The notes under the pieces: generated by a model
What the model saw: the letters and a program-made list of their open reading frames with translations, nothing else
What the model was told of the DNA's origin: nothing
Databases searched by the model: none
Shown here: piece by piece, positions 47,553 through 61,400 of the stretch
How the letters are laid out: every line of letters starts with the position of its first letter
Numbering within the stretch: position 1 is the stretch's first letter
Assembly (NCBI GenBank): GCA_963555705.1
Contig: OY743170.1
Location: 12,625,096 to 12,689,095 of the forward strand
DNA: 64,000 nt
Origin: Ligustrum vulgare
Lineage: Eukaryota > Streptophyta > Magnoliopsida > Lamiales > Oleaceae
Direction of reading: 5' to 3'
Translations under genes and position numbers: made by a program

Positions 47553-47956
47553 AGGGGAAGGCCTAAAGAAAGCCCTCAAGATTTTTTAATATTACAAGAA
47601 AAACTCAATTGCAATTTGGGGCCCACCTTGTTGATTTTTTGTTCTTATGCTAGAGATCCTGAGTGGTGATCTCCTCATTGATGTGATCATGATCCATTTG
47701 AATCTTAAAGAGTCCAGAAGTTTGCAAAAGCTAATTATTGAAGCCTTTTTATTGTGCTAGTTAATTATAAATTTTAACTTCAAAGTGAAATTGAATTAGT
47801 AAGAAAACTAATAAATAAATATATATTTTATCATGGTGCAAGTGAATACAAAGTTTTTTTTTTTTTTTTTAAGTTTGGTGTCCCTCATATTCTTATTTAT
47901 GAAATTCTAAGTCATGACTATGACAAGTGGCAAGATGTCTTGTTTGTGAATAAGTT

Positions 47957-48104
47957 ATAAATAAAGAAAATTTTCTTTTTTATAACATATTAAACTCTTA
48001 AGAGTTAATTCAAGACTCGCGGGATCTTATATAAATAAAGAAAATTTTCTTTTATATAACATCTTAAACTCTTAGATGAGTTAATTCAAGACTCGCGGGA
48101 TCAT
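47957..48104. repeat. 74-bp tandem duplication
   Basis: ATAAATAAAGAAAATTTTCT... through AAGACTCGCGGGATC is repeated at 48031 with about four differences. It lies upstream of the PADRE gene, about 500 bases from its ATG. Confidence 0.8.
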
Positions 48105-51100
48105 GCATCTTGTAGGAGGACTTTTGTAGTCAAAGATAGTCTAGTGCTCTAATGACATATTTAGTAGATATGCTTGGATGGTGATACATGGTATAAGAAG
48201 TAAACCAAGTTGAAGTGATTATGATTATATTATGACAAATTAACAACGCATGGAGTCCCTATTACTGTGGTAAGTGGATGATTGCTAAACTCCATATTTA
48301 GATGCAAATTTCAGGAATAAATATTGCTAAATTACATTTAACATTCAACTACTTAATTATCAAATTACAAAACATATTGTGAGAGTGATGATGATTATAT
48401 TAGGACAAATTAACATTTGGTAAGTGGATGACTAATAAACTCCATATTTAGAGGGAAATTACAGTAAACTTCTAGTTAGTGGTTGAATTGATGTGTATCA
48501 CGGTTGACTCCACTTGTATAATATTGATTATGTGCTGGACCCTCTAAGCATTGAAAAAAATATCAATGATTTATGTGTGGGATACTGTAACCAGGACGGT
48601 TGGATCGACATATTACAAATGTTATTATTTGGTGGGGGTAGGGGTAGGGGTAGGGGTAGGTCTATGGGAATATTGGTTGATGGTATCTTGATACCAATAG
48701 CATCCAAAAGTACTAAAACAAATTTGATTCTATTGTGTTCTTCTTTAAATAGAATTGTGGGGAAGCTCTGTTTTTGTTATAAAATCTCGAGTTTTAGTCT
48801 TGATTTCAAATGAAGATCTTACTCCACATTATAGGATTCTCAGTGTACCTATGTTGATTAATTCACATGTTGTGTTTAGGACCGTAAATAGATCGCATAT
48901 GGGTCAGATATGCTCATGTTGTGATTTTCCACATTTTGCGTGAATTGATTTTCTTAGTCAACTAGTAGGATTTATTCTAAAGTAAAAGAAACAAAATTGT
49001 AGTTTTTACATCTCTTGACTTGCAAGGGCGGAGGCATAAAGAGCAGGGAGGGGTAGCTAATGTTGTAATCAACTTTTGATTTACAATAGAATTGTACTTG
49101 TATACAAACTTGTAGGCCAACCAACCCACCCCGACTGAAATTTTGGAGAAAAAGTAACAAAGGCTTGGCTTATTGTCCAAAAAGGAAAAATGAACCTACC
49201 CCACTTGCTGTATTAGGGGATTCGTACTATGGGTGGGGATGGTTGCACAAATTGGTTGCTTAGTGCTGTGTGATGTTATCAACACGCATGTCTGATATAA
49301 GGTTGTTATTTGTTAACTGCTAAGAAAAAAATACTTTTAAAGGATTTTTTTCAATTATAAGAAATTTTAGAGGAAACTCTTTAAGATGACTTTCTCATGA
49401 AGATCTTTTACAAAAAATAAAAGCAAGGGGAAAAAAATCACTATTAAATGGACCCTAATATCTCTGAGATTATTTCTCATGAAGATAATCTTCTTTCTGT
49501 AACTTTCGCTCGTGAAAGATTTATTTTGAAGATGCATTTTCGATTGCTATTAACCAAAAGACGAGTGAGAAAAAGATTGAACGTCAACCTTAGACGCCCT
49601 CATCTCTCTCTAGGGACTGTTGGTTGGGCGTACTCCAAAAATGGAGCAAGACCAGCAAACCTGGAGAGTGAGTCTTTCCCTAAATGTCCCTGTCTTGGAG
49701 ATTTGTGAAGAAATTTGGTGAATAATGTAAATATTAGGTTATGCTCTAAGCAGGTCAGGACTTAGGTATCATTCACTAATCTAACAAAGTGTTCAACAAA
49801 TTCGAACATGCGACCTTTGTACTGTTATTTGTGGATCTTTAGTCTTTACCAGTTGGAATGTGTCTAGAGGTGCCAAAAGGAGTGAAAGTTTTATGGTAGT
49901 GTTTATAACGATCTCTTCGGCTGCTGCTTTCCAGATTTTTTGTTTGTTTATTTTGGTATTTTTTATGTAGATGTGTGGTTGAAAATTGGAGAGAAAAAAT
50001 ATGTATAATTAAAAAATAGTTTGAAAAATTGTACTATTTATAAATTTGTTTATAAATTGTAATTATTGTGTAAAAGAACGATGTGTAAATTATTGTTGCT
50101 AATTTGATTGTCGTTACATACTAGTAAAAAAGAAGGAAAGTTTAAATTATTTAAAAAAATATGTATTATTTTTTATATACTTTTTCGTCTGTATCTTTCC
50201 TTCGTTTTTCGCCGGGAACCATCTTAAACAATGATTTTTGTTTAATAATCATATTTTAACATATATATAGTATTTTGAAGAACTTTTAGAGATAAAAAAG
50301 TTTTGAATTAGAACATAAAAGTCATTTGACGAGTCACGTTCACTTTTTAATATTGTTGATCTCGATTTTGATAGAGGCGATGTGGCAAACAAATTATTTT
50401 GCTTTCACGTCTAAGCAATCTCTTTCTTGCAAACTAGGACAAGTTATTAGAGCACATGTTCTATTCTTATGTGGTAAGAGGTGGCCATTGGTATCCTAAC
50501 GGACAAGTAGACTATTTGACAAATGTATATTTTGGGACGTGCTAATGACGTAAGCCACATATGGTAAAAGGGGTCGAATTTGGGAGTAAAAATAAAGTGA
50601 GAGCTAGATTACTTTGAGTATGCAAAGTTGAATTCCCTTCAAATAGTACCAAGTGCTAACCTTTGTAGTAAGAGAGATTAATAAAATCGTTAAAATGGAG
50701 TGAAATGTTGTTTCATCTTACCCTTCAAGACACCTTATCATAGGCATCATTAAATCAACTCCTAGACTCCGAAGCATTTAATGTTTATGACTTTTAGCTA
50801 TCCTATGAGATAGGTCCGTCAAAGAAATTGGTAGACTGACAGATTGATTTGACGTAATGACTTTTTGAGAGGTGATTACACCAACCACTTCAATAGATTT
50901 GGCACATATCTCCTTGTAAATGTGTTTGGTCTGTGTGGAAGCTGTGAGCCTCGAATCAATGCTACAAGGCCTCGATCTCGTCCCATGAGGATTCAATCAT
51001 TCCATCATCTCGACTACAAAACAACTTCGATTGAGCAATCCATTTGGGTTTCTCCACACAATATTTTGGTTTGCCTCTTCTTCAATCTTTTGCTTTCATT

Positions 51101-51704
51101 TTCTCTAACTACTAAGATGTTTAAGTGAAGTGTCGGGTTATGTCAGTTACCGCATGGCTACCACATAGGATCTCCTTTATGGAGGCATAACAAGTATAAA
51201 TTCAATTTTTATATATATAGAAATTGGTGAATTATTTGACAAAATATGTACTCTTTCAAATAGAGAAGATGTATTAAAAACGTATCATTTAGGTTTTACT
51301 TATCATTATATTTAATTGTAACTCTTCGTGTAAAATAACTCTTAAAGTAATAATTCTATTTAGTTATATTTTAAACCTCTATTTGATGTTGTACATTAAA
51401 AATAACTTATTTTTTCTTTCAAAAAAAAAAACTTATTTTTCTACCGTTATCAATTTTCATCACTTTTTAACAATATAATATTTCAGTTTAAGAGAAAAAA
51501 ATTCCTTTCATTTTTAACAATACAATATCACATCAACAACTATTAAAAACAATTTTTTACCAACTAATTTACATCAAAAGTTGCTAAGTTGAGTTACATA
51601 ACTACATAAAGCTCCATTTACCTTCCTATAGATTTTAAGTTGATCAAATTTCATTTTTAATCATATATTTTGTTGAACTCATAATATTTATTTTAAAGAA
51701 AATT
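48105..51704. other. Intergenic sequence, no gene supported
   Basis: Several short open frames occur (for example 49448-49708 and 50865-51128), but none shows a recognisable motif, biased composition or splice partners. 48635-48660 holds four GGGGTA repeats. 49895-50060 resembles a decayed TTTATAAATTTG-type MITE. Confidence 0.45.
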
Positions 51705-51793
51705 CTTGTTGTATCATAGCGGCAATAGGGGGTGTGCCCCACTTTTTTGGGTGAGGCCCACCCGCTACTGTGAGGTACGGTACCGCGTACAAC
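51705..51793. repeat. Second, diverged GC-rich fold-back element
   Basis: CTTGTTGTATCATAGCGG at the left and GGTACCGCGTACAAC at the right echo the TTGTTGTA.../...TACAACAA ends of the element at 10016-10180. The interior is GC-rich with GGGGTGTGCCCC and GGTGAGGCCCACC inversions. It stands out in AT-rich DNA. Confidence 0.5.
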
Positions 51794-52857
51794 TCTTCTT
51801 TTCCTTATTTTTAATAACAAATGATGGACCCACCAAAATCTGAAGAACTTAAGTGTGTGTTTAATATTGTTTAAAAATAGTTTTTTAGTTTTAAAAATAA
51901 ATAGTGATTTTTAGAAGAATTAATAGTTAAGATTTAATTGAAAAGTTAAATATTTTGAACTTAATTTTTAATGAATGACTGAGATTGAATAGTGTATATT
52001 TTAATAAAAAGAGAAAAGTTTAAATAGAATGAATGGAAAAGCAAGGCAGTCTTTGGATGGGACAAAGATTCCCTTACCTAACTAACAATTCCCAAAAAAC
52101 AGTCACCATCTTATTTTGCCACCCACACTCAAAAGTAGCACTAGTTTGGTCATTGGTGTAACATTGTCTTTGTTCTTTTTCATTATTTCTCTTGGGCCAC
52201 CATCGGCTAATATGGCACGAAGGATGAAGACACTTGTAGCCATAGTATTGGTCGGCCGCCGTCTTGTAGAAATTTTGCCTCTGGATGTGCGTTTACGCTG
52301 GTAAATTCTAACTACTGTTGTCAAGTGTTTGGTGATTGTGAATTGATCAATAAGTGGAGGATATCTGCGTATCTCACTTCTAGATAATGAGAAAAACAGA
52401 GAATTTGAAAATAATTATTGATTGAGAAAAAAAAAAAAGCATTATCTTTTTTTAATTACTACTTTTAAAGAAGTAAAACTCGTGTGAATTTCTTTTTGCT
52501 TTAGAACTTGGATGAATCTCTTGAATGGTTCTGAGTATTACTCTAGAATTTGAGGTGGATTTACTCTAGGACTTGAATGGATTTCGATATCTTGTTTGGT
52601 TTAGAATGCAGAAAGATACTGGGTTGATATTCTTTTTTTTTTTAAACCTAAACTACTAAATGGAAACGGGGCAGGCCTCCGCACCTGAACACGGACGATC
52701 AGTTACCAGAAAAAAAATCAAATTGACCTTATTTGCAGTTATGAAAGAACAAAAAACTGGATGAATCTGATTACTAGGGTCAGTCCATTTCCTTCCATAA
52801 AACTTTTTCTTGGAGCAAGTCTCAGACAGATCACTATTGCTGATGAACAAAACCTTA
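51794..52857. other. Intergenic sequence, one doubtful small frame
   Basis: A frame at 52116-52304 (+), with a counterpart at 52103-52324 (-), is open for about 60-70 codons. It has no recognisable domain, and I do not annotate it as a gene. Confidence 0.4.
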
Positions 52858-53258
52858 GGGGCCGTTCTCTTTTTATTTCGATTTTGGATTTTGAGTTTTG
52901 GATTTTGTTTTGAATTTTGGATTTTGGTTGTTTGTTTTGGGATTGCTGAAAACATGTTCTCTTTGTGATTTTGCAAAACTGTTTTCAAAAATAGAAAACT
53001 AAAAAATGTGTTTACTTTGTAATTTTTTGATATATTTATTTTGTGATATTTTATATGTAAAAAATGGTTAATTTGTTGAATTACATTAATTTTAATATTA
53101 ATAAATTAGTTAGTTCTCTATATCAATAAATTCATCATTAATATTGTTTCAGCTAAATAAAAATTTAACCTCATACCAATAAAATCTTAACATCGATCAT
53201 ATATAATGGCAAAATAATATAAGAACTTCAAGTGAAGGAAGTGTCTCACATTTACAAA

Positions 53259-53319
<61 letters not shown>

Positions 53320-53948
53320 TCTTAACATGGATCTATATAATAGCAAAATAATATAAGAACTTCAAATGAATGAAGTGTCTTACTTTTACAAAAAAATAAA
53401 AAAATAAATAAAAAATAAATAAATAAAAAATTTACAAGAAAAAAACTTAACATTGATCTATATATATATAATGACAAAATAATATAAAAACTTCAAGTGA
53501 ATGAAGTGTCTCACTTTTACAAAAAGTAAAAATAAAAATAATTTAAAAAAAAAAAAAAAAACATAGATCTATATATAATGACAAAATAATATAAGAATTT
53601 CAAAAGAAGGAAGTATCTCACATTTAAAAAAAAAAAATAATAATAAATAAATAAATTACAAAAAAAAATCTTAACATTGATCTATATATAATGACAAAAT
53701 AATATAAGAAATTCAAGTGAAGGAAGTATTTCAAAAAAAAAAAAAAAAAAAAAAATTCAAAACGCGCGTTTTGGACTTTTTAACACAAAATATCCAAAAC
53801 GAAAAAAAATCGTTTTGAGTTTCCTTTGTATTTTTTTTTTTTGTGTTTTGGAAAACGCGTTTCTGAAAATGGGCAAAGTGAACGCGTTTTCGATATTTCC
53901 AAAAATCGAAAACTCAAAACGAGCTCAAAACAGCAAAGAGAACGGGCC
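52858..53948. mobile_element. PIF/Harbinger-like non-autonomous element, 1.09 kb
   Basis: The left end GGGGCCGTTCTCTTTTT and, as reverse complement of the right end, GGCCCGTTCTCTTTG are flanked by TTA (52855-52857 and 53949-53951). Subterminal parts are rich in TTTTGGATTTTG and AAAACGCGTTTT motifs. The middle is occupied by a tandem array (about 53187-53735). No transposase is present. Confidence 0.68.
53187..53735. repeat. Five tandem repeats of about 120 bp inside the PIF-like element
   Basis: Each unit has CTTAACATNGATCTATATAA, then CAAAATAATATAAGAACTTC and AAGGAAGTGTCTCAC, followed by an A-rich spacer that differs between units. Units start at about 53187, 53320, 53443, 53560 and 53669. 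The first spacer is an (AAT)n microsatellite (53261-53310). Confidence 0.78.
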
Positions 53949-53951
53949 TTA

Positions 53952-55463
53952 TATTTCTCAATTACATTGCAGCTAGCGTTTTTAGAAGTGTTTACAGCAG
54001 AAAATTCTACAATTATTTGATTATTTCTGTCTAATAGCGTTTGGACAATGATTGATTTCTTGTAGTTAATCGCAGACGAATCAGTTGGACTATTTCTATT
54101 TGGCTATTCTGATTGATTCATGAATTTTATTTCATAGATTTGATTGGAATGCGCTCTGTTGAATTGCTAAAGCTCGATCAAATGCAGAATTAGAAAGCAT
54201 CATTTATTTCAGAAACGCAGCCAGGTCTATGTTTTTCCAGATTTTTTGGGATTCAGTTTATCTTTTTATTAAATACTTAAGTTATGTGAATCTGAAAAAA
54301 AGTGAGTGGTCTGATATATATATATATATATATATATTATTATTATTATTTTTTTAATTAAATACCAAGTAAATTTGAATGCTGATATAGGCTATGCACA
54401 AATATAGCAGCCTATGCACATTTCTCCATGAACCCTTTAACGTGTACGGATGGGATCATGGCACACTATGACCCGTCTCACACTTGACTTCCAACATTTA
54501 AATCCTGCCAGTCAATAGCCAAGAGCCAAGATTCGAATATTCGATCTTTTAATTTCAAATCTTCCTAATTTACCGCTGCACCATGTTAGTGTGATTGATT
54601 TTTTTGTTAAGCATGATTCATGATTCTTGTGCAAGATGATTTTTTTCTGTTGAATACATTTCCAAACCTTGAATTGGAACTTTATGCTTGGTCTTGTTAA
54701 TTGTACAACATTCTTATATTTATCACGAAATTCTGCACTGCCTAGTGAATTTTCTTTACTTTTTTTTTTCTTTTTCTTTCTTTTTTTTTTAAACTATGTA
54801 CATGGTTTTTACTTCTTCTCAACAGTGATACCTACAGGGCACTTAAAGGCCCCCTGGTGATAGGTCAAGTCTGGCTTGTGGAAGAATATGTATCCAATTT
54901 GACTAAGGACCTCGGGTCTAGGACTCGCGCGGCTAAGCTGACCAAGAATGTCCAGGTCGAACTTGGTTGCTTGATCAAGGTCGACCGAAGAACGTCACGA
55001 AGTTCAACCACAATTTCAAGTTATAATCTAGGCGAGTTGGTTGACCATCACTCTAATGGCAAATGTCAAAGTTGATTAGCAAAGTCACAGTACCTGAAGG
55101 ACAGGAGCAATATCACTCGAAGCCAGTTCTAGTCCATTAGCAGCTCGAGCTTGGTAAGCTCACTCGTACATGTGTCATAATGGTAATGGTTTCAACTTAA
55201 ACATAGAGCTCAACTAATGCATCTGTCAATGTCTTGGAATTAAAGAACGCTGAATGTCCTTCGGGTGTATGCATGTGTGCTGGGACAGGATTGGTTTATG
55301 ATTGTTTTAGATCTTGAGTTTTGTGAAGAAATCTATTTAATGGCATTATCATTTCACTAAAAATGTCTTTAATTACATGAAACAAATGGGTGCAACATGT
55401 TTCTGTAATTAAGTCAAACTTTCTTCCCCAATGAAAATCGCTTTAACAATTTTTTTATGAGCT
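53952..55463. other. Intergenic sequence 3' of the MYB-CC gene
   Basis: No gene is supported. The frame at 54857-55075 has no recognisable features. The part next to 55463 should hold the 3' untranslated region of the minus-strand MYB-CC gene. Confidence 0.45.
54313..54350. repeat. (AT)n/(TTA)n microsatellite
   Basis: About 13 AT units lead into about four or five TTA units. Confidence 0.9.
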
Positions 55464-58400
55464 TCAGTGAAATCCATTTAAATCTAATTGCTTGCAACTT
55501 GAAGAAGCGTCATTTTCATCATCTGTGTTTAGGTCCAGCTTGGTTGAAACGTGTGGTGGTTGAAACTTTGGTGATGTCTTCTGCTTCTCCAGCTTAATTG
55601 AATCATCTCTGTGAGTATCTTGGTCAAAAATTATAACCTCGATACCTGTTGCTTTACATCTTTCTGAATAGTTGCTGCTGCTGTTCCATTTTCCTTCCTG
55701 AAGTCCAATGCTCATTGATAAATTGCTGGAGTTTTTTCCCGTCGAAAACGCTTTTCCAATACTATCATCCATAGCTGTCAGGTCTTTGCACCATGTGAGT
55801 TCAGTATCCTGCAGCTTGGGTTCATTGTCATCCACCCTTGACTTGGTTGGTGCTCTAAAATCCAAGGGTGTCCATCCCATTTGATTAATGTACAGTCCTT
55901 GTTCCCTCATAAAACCTTCATTGGAGGTTAAGCATCTATAGATTGAATCATCTGTTGGCTTCATTTGTGTTTGCTCAAGGCACAAATCCGACAATTCTTT
56001 TGTCCCTGAAATTGCAGAATTCAGGCCATTGTGTGGATACTTGGGACACCAAATCAGATAACTCAACCTTGGCAGCCTCTAGAGCAATTGTTCCCAAGTT
56101 CTGTCTTCCAAGAGTTTCCTGTGCTTTCTCAAGTACAGACTGTAAATATTTACTTTGAGCCTCTATCCGGAGCTGTAAACGGCGTTGTACCTATGCATGG
56201 ATAGTAAATCTTATTATAATGGCAGGTTGAGAAACTTGGAATGATTTCATCACCTAATAACCTTTGCATATTCATACTTAATGGTTGGATATGCGATGAT
56301 TTCAACAATTGAACTAGTTCATTTCTGGACAAGGTCAAACTTGTAATCTTAGCCCCTGTTTGTGTTGGGGAAAATTCGGACCACAAACGGAATTGCCAAC
56401 ACAAGTAGCAAACGCCAAATATTTCCCCTCAAATTTCGTGTGATTAAAATAGGAAATCAACAACTCAATCAAGCCAATCCAAACAATAGAATATCGAAAT
56501 TATAAATACCAAAGCGATAACACCAATAATTATTTAACGTCGTAAAACCCTCCAATGAGAAGGGAAAATCGACGGGGCAAACCGACAATTCCACTATTAC
56601 CAAATAATAGTAATACAATATTTCTTTCCTAGATTTTTGCCCTAAATCTAGAAGTAACCAATACACACCTTCAAGAATTAATCTTGGCACCCAAAACATA
56701 CATCATCTAATACAATAGATGGAACCCCAACAACAACAACAATAATGGAGATTAAATGGCACCTAAACCATTCTAAGATAATACTTAGAGAAACCCAAAT
56801 CTTGAAGAAGAAGAATACACAATAATCAACACTTTCTTCTCCAAAATATAACAAGAAAAATAGCATCTTTTATTCCATTGTTGTTGTGTAAATATGTGTA
56901 GAGAAAATGACCAAAGAATTTCTTCTTTCTCCTTCCTCCCAACCTCTGCGCGTATTCTGGCCTCTGTCTGTGTAAGGAATTCTACACCCAGCAAAACCAA
57001 TTCTTCCACCTTTTATTAAAGTCAAGAAAACCACGTGCCTATGTCTCTATTTTGTGTGTTTAATTAGGTTAGGAGACAACTTTAATGATTTCTTGCACAA
57101 GTGGTCCTCCAAGTCATAATTAATGTATGACCCATAATAATATATGGGCTGGACCACATAATATTTTAATCCCAACAATCTCCCCCTCCAGCCCATGAGG
57201 GAGGTACACCACAAGACTCCAGTCACTTGGAATCCATCCCGGCCTGCTCGGCACAAAACTCAAGCTTCTGCTTGGTAACAACCTTGGTCAATATATCAGC
57301 AATATTTTTATCGGTGTGAATCTTTTCCAACTGCATTAACTTCTCGTCAACTGCTCCACGTATCCAATGATACCTCACATCAATGTGTTTAGTACGAGAA
57401 TGGAAAGTAGAATTCTTACTTAGCTCAAGAGCACTCTGACTATCACAATAAATGACGTACTCACCTTGCTTCACGTTGAGCTCCTCAAGAAACTTTCTCA
57501 TCCATATCATCTCTTTACCTGCTTCGGTAACTGCAATATACTCAGCCTCAGTTGTAGACAAAGCCACACATTTTTGCCATCTTGACTGCCAAGAAACAGT
57601 TCCCCCTGCAAAAGTAAACAAGTACCCAGATGTAGACTTTCTGTTGTCAAGATCTCCTGCCATATCTGCATCTGTATACGCTGTCAAAATTGGCTGAGCT
57701 CCCCCGAAGCCCAAACCCAAAGTAGAAGTTCCCCTGAGATACCGCATAATCCATTTTACTACTTCCCAATGATCTTTGCCCGGATTAGACAGAAATCTGC
57801 TTACCACACCAACTGCATGTACAATATCTGGACGAGTACATACCATAGCATACATCAAACTACCAACTGCTGAAGAATAGGGTACTACTTCCATCTTCTT
57901 CTTCTCTTCACTCGTTGAAGGACAAGATCTTTTGGTAAGTTTGAGATGACCCCCAAGAGGTGAGCTAACTGGTTTAGCTCCTTTCATACTGAACCTTTCA
58001 AGAACCCGTTCAATATATTTTTCTTGTGATAACCACAACCTCTTAGATTTTCTGTCTCGAATTATCTCCATGCCCAATATCTGTTTAGCCGGCCCCAAAT
58101 CTTTCATATCAAATGACTTATGTAAGGCTTCTTTCAATTTCTTGATCAACCCTACATCCTGGCCAACTATAAGCATATCATCAACATAAAGCAGTAAAAT
58201 AATAAATTTGTCACCTGGAAAAGATCTGATATAAACACAAGAATCTGCAGTCGTCCTTGTGTATTCCTGACTGGCCATAAAAGCATCAAACTTTTTATAC
58301 CACTGTCTTGGTGCTTGCTTGAGTCCATACAAACTTTTCTTCAATTTGCATACAAGGTGTTCTTTCCCCTTTTGTTCAAAACCCTCTGGTTGAAACATAT

Positions 58401-61400
58401 AAATCTCTTCCTCCAAGTCATCATGTACGAAGGCAGTCTTCACATCAAGTTGCTCCATTTCTAGGTCTAGACTGGCTGCTAACCCCAAAACAACTCTGAT
58501 GGATGTCATTTTCACAACAGGAGAGAAAATCTCATCAAAATCAACACCATATTTCTGCCCAAAGCCTTTAACAACCAAACGAGCTTTGTACTTCATCAAA
58601 TCACCATTGCCTTCCCGTTTGATTTTATATACCCATTTATTTCTCAATGCTTTTCTGCCCTCAGGAAGATTCACTAAGTCATAAGTATCATTCTTCCTCA
58701 AGGAATTCATCTCTTCTGTCATTGCTTTCATCCACTGAATTTTATCCCTATTAGACTGTGCCTCAGAAAAACTTTCTGGCTCTCCATCAGTAGTAAGCAA
58801 AATATAGTCAGAAGTAGGATACCTAGTAGATGGCCTGTGATCTCTGGTAGATCTTCTGACATGTGCTACTTCATCTTCTTCTGTCTCAGGTATTTGCTCC
58901 CCCTCATTAGCATTCTCATCAGCTAGTATATTATCATGAGCAATGTCATCAACATTCTCATCAGTAGGACCTAAATTCTCTTCAACAATAGGATGTGATG
59001 TTGAAGTGCTAGTAGATGCGAGATCAGGAACAGCTGCAGTCACTCTAGGCTGCTCCAATTTATCCAAATCTTCAATGGTTTGGTCTTCATGAAAGACCAC
59101 ATCTCTGCTTCTCACAATCTTCTTTTTCTCTGGATCCCAAAATTTGTACCCAAACTGTTCATCACCATAGCTGAGAAATATACAAGGAGTAGCTCTGTCA
59201 TCAAGCTTCGATCTTTGTTCCTTAGGCACGTGCACAAAAGCTTTGCACCCAAACACCTTCAGATGAGAGTAGGAAACATCTTTTCATGTCCAAACTCTTT
59301 CTGGAATATCAAAGTCCAAGGGAACAGATGGAGATCTATTGATCAAATAGCAAGCAGTCTGAACTGCTTCACCCCAAAACATTTTTGGTAGCTTGGCTGT
59401 CTTCAACATGCATCTGACTCTGTCAAGAATGGTACGGTTAATTCTTTCTGCCACACCATTATGTTGAGGAGTACCCGCTTCTGTAAACTCATGTCGAATC
59501 CCAAATTGTGAGCAATAATCCCTGAACTCATGTGAAGTGTATTCTCCACCATTATCTGTTCTGAGACATTTCAAGGGCTTACCTGTTTCTCGTTCTACCA
59601 TGGCATGAAACTGTTGAAAACTCTTAAATACCTGATCTTTAGATTTCAACATGTAAACCCAAAGCTTCCTAGAAGCATCATCAACAAATGTGAAGAAATA
59701 CTTATTTCCACCCAAAGAAGCTACATCGCTAGGAGAGCACACATCAGAATGCACAAGTTCTAAAATATTATGTTTTCTTTTAAATGAACCACTAAAAGAA
59801 ACTCTGTGATGTTTACCATATAAACAATGATCACATTGGTTTAGCGACATACCTTTGGCTAAGAGAATAGATGTCTTCTTAGCCAGAACCTGCAAACCTT
59901 TTTCACTCATGTGACCAAGCCTCTTGTGCCATAAATCAGGAGAAGTATCTTCAACAACATTCACCTCATTTTTACAAGCTTTTGCATAAGTCTTGTAAAG
60001 CGTGCAACAAGCTTTTCCTTTGGCAACAATCAAAGTGCCCTTTGACAATTTCCAATTCAAATCACCGAATCTGCTGTAATAACCCTGTCTGTCAAGAGCC
60101 ATAACTGAAATTAGATTGAGGCGCATATCAGCAATATGCCTCACATCATTCAGTATCAAGGAGTAGCCAAGTTCTGTTTGCAAGTAAATATCACCAATCC
60201 CAATAATCTTAGATTGACTAGTATTTCCCATCTTTGAAATACCAAAATCACCTGCTGTGTAATTTGCAAACAAGTCCATGTTCGAACAAACATGGTAAGA
60301 AGCACCACTATCAACAATCCACTCAGTACTAGGATCACCCACGTGTAGACAATGACCATCTACACAAGAAAGTACTTCATCACTGGTAGAATCAATAGCT
60401 GTAGTGTTCTTTTCATCTTCCTTCTTCTGATTGCTACCTTCCCTTTGTTCTCTCAACCAAATCCGGCAATTTCTTTTAATGTGGCCCATATTACCACAAT
60501 GATAGCAAGCTGACTTTTTATCTTTTGATTTCGACCGACCTCTTGACTTGCTGCGACCTTTCTGCCATCTATTTCTATTTCTCCCCCTGTTCTCTATAAC
60601 AAGAGCATGTGCATGATTTGACCCTGCATGTACACCTGAGGACTTTCTTCTTGATTCCTCATTCTGCATACTGTCTTTAACAGACTCCATAGTCAAAACA
60701 CCATTGGGAGCAGAATTACTGATAGTCACAACAAATGTCTCCCAACTGTCTGGCAAAGAACTCAAAAGTAACAAAGCCTGCAATTCATCTTCTAATTTCA
60801 TACCCATAGTAGTCAACTGATTTACAATATTCTGAAAATTGTTCAAGTGTTCTGTCACACCCATGCCATCTTTGTTTTTCATGTTGACCAAGTCTCTAAT
60901 CAGAAAAGACTTCCTAGATGCAGTCTTTTTCTCAAACATAGACTCCAATTTCGACCACAATTTATGTGCGTCAGTCTCCTGTGAAACATGATGAAACACA
61001 CTGTTATCCACCCACTGTCTTATAGTTCCGATAGTCTTTCTATTCTGTTTGGTCCAATCAATGTCTGACATATCATTCGGTTTAGCCGTGTCACCCTCAA
61101 CAGGGTCATGCAAATTCTTGCAATAAAGGATATCCTCCATCCTAGGCTTCCAAGTTACCCAATTATGATTAGTGAGTCTAATCATAGCACAACCAACCGG
61201 ATCATCCATTTTAACCCACACAATCTAACACAAGCTCTGATACCACTGTTGGGGAAAATTCGGACCACAAACGGAATTGCCAACACAAGTAGCAAACGCC
61301 AAATATTTCCCATCAAACTTCGTGTGATTAAAATAGGAAATCAACAACTCAATCAAGCCAATCCAAACAATAGAATATCGAAATTATAAATACCAAAGCG

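Noticed and set aside
48635..48660. GGGGTA repeat as an interstitial telomere
   Set aside because: Plant telomeres are TTTAGGG; only four units are present and they do not match.
49448..49708. 86-codon frame
   Set aside because: No recognisable motif; composition like the flanking intergenic DNA.
52103..52324. Overlapping small frames on both strands
   Set aside because: No homology, no splice partners and both strands open, which suggests chance.
55984..56031. A micro-intron in MYB-CC exon 6 to explain the frame change
   Set aside because: The only GT...AG pair that removes the site would be about 44 bases, too short for a plant intron, and does not restore the frame.
57452..59391. Plus-strand frames opposite the Copia polyprotein
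   Set aside because: Antisense shadows of gag-pol.
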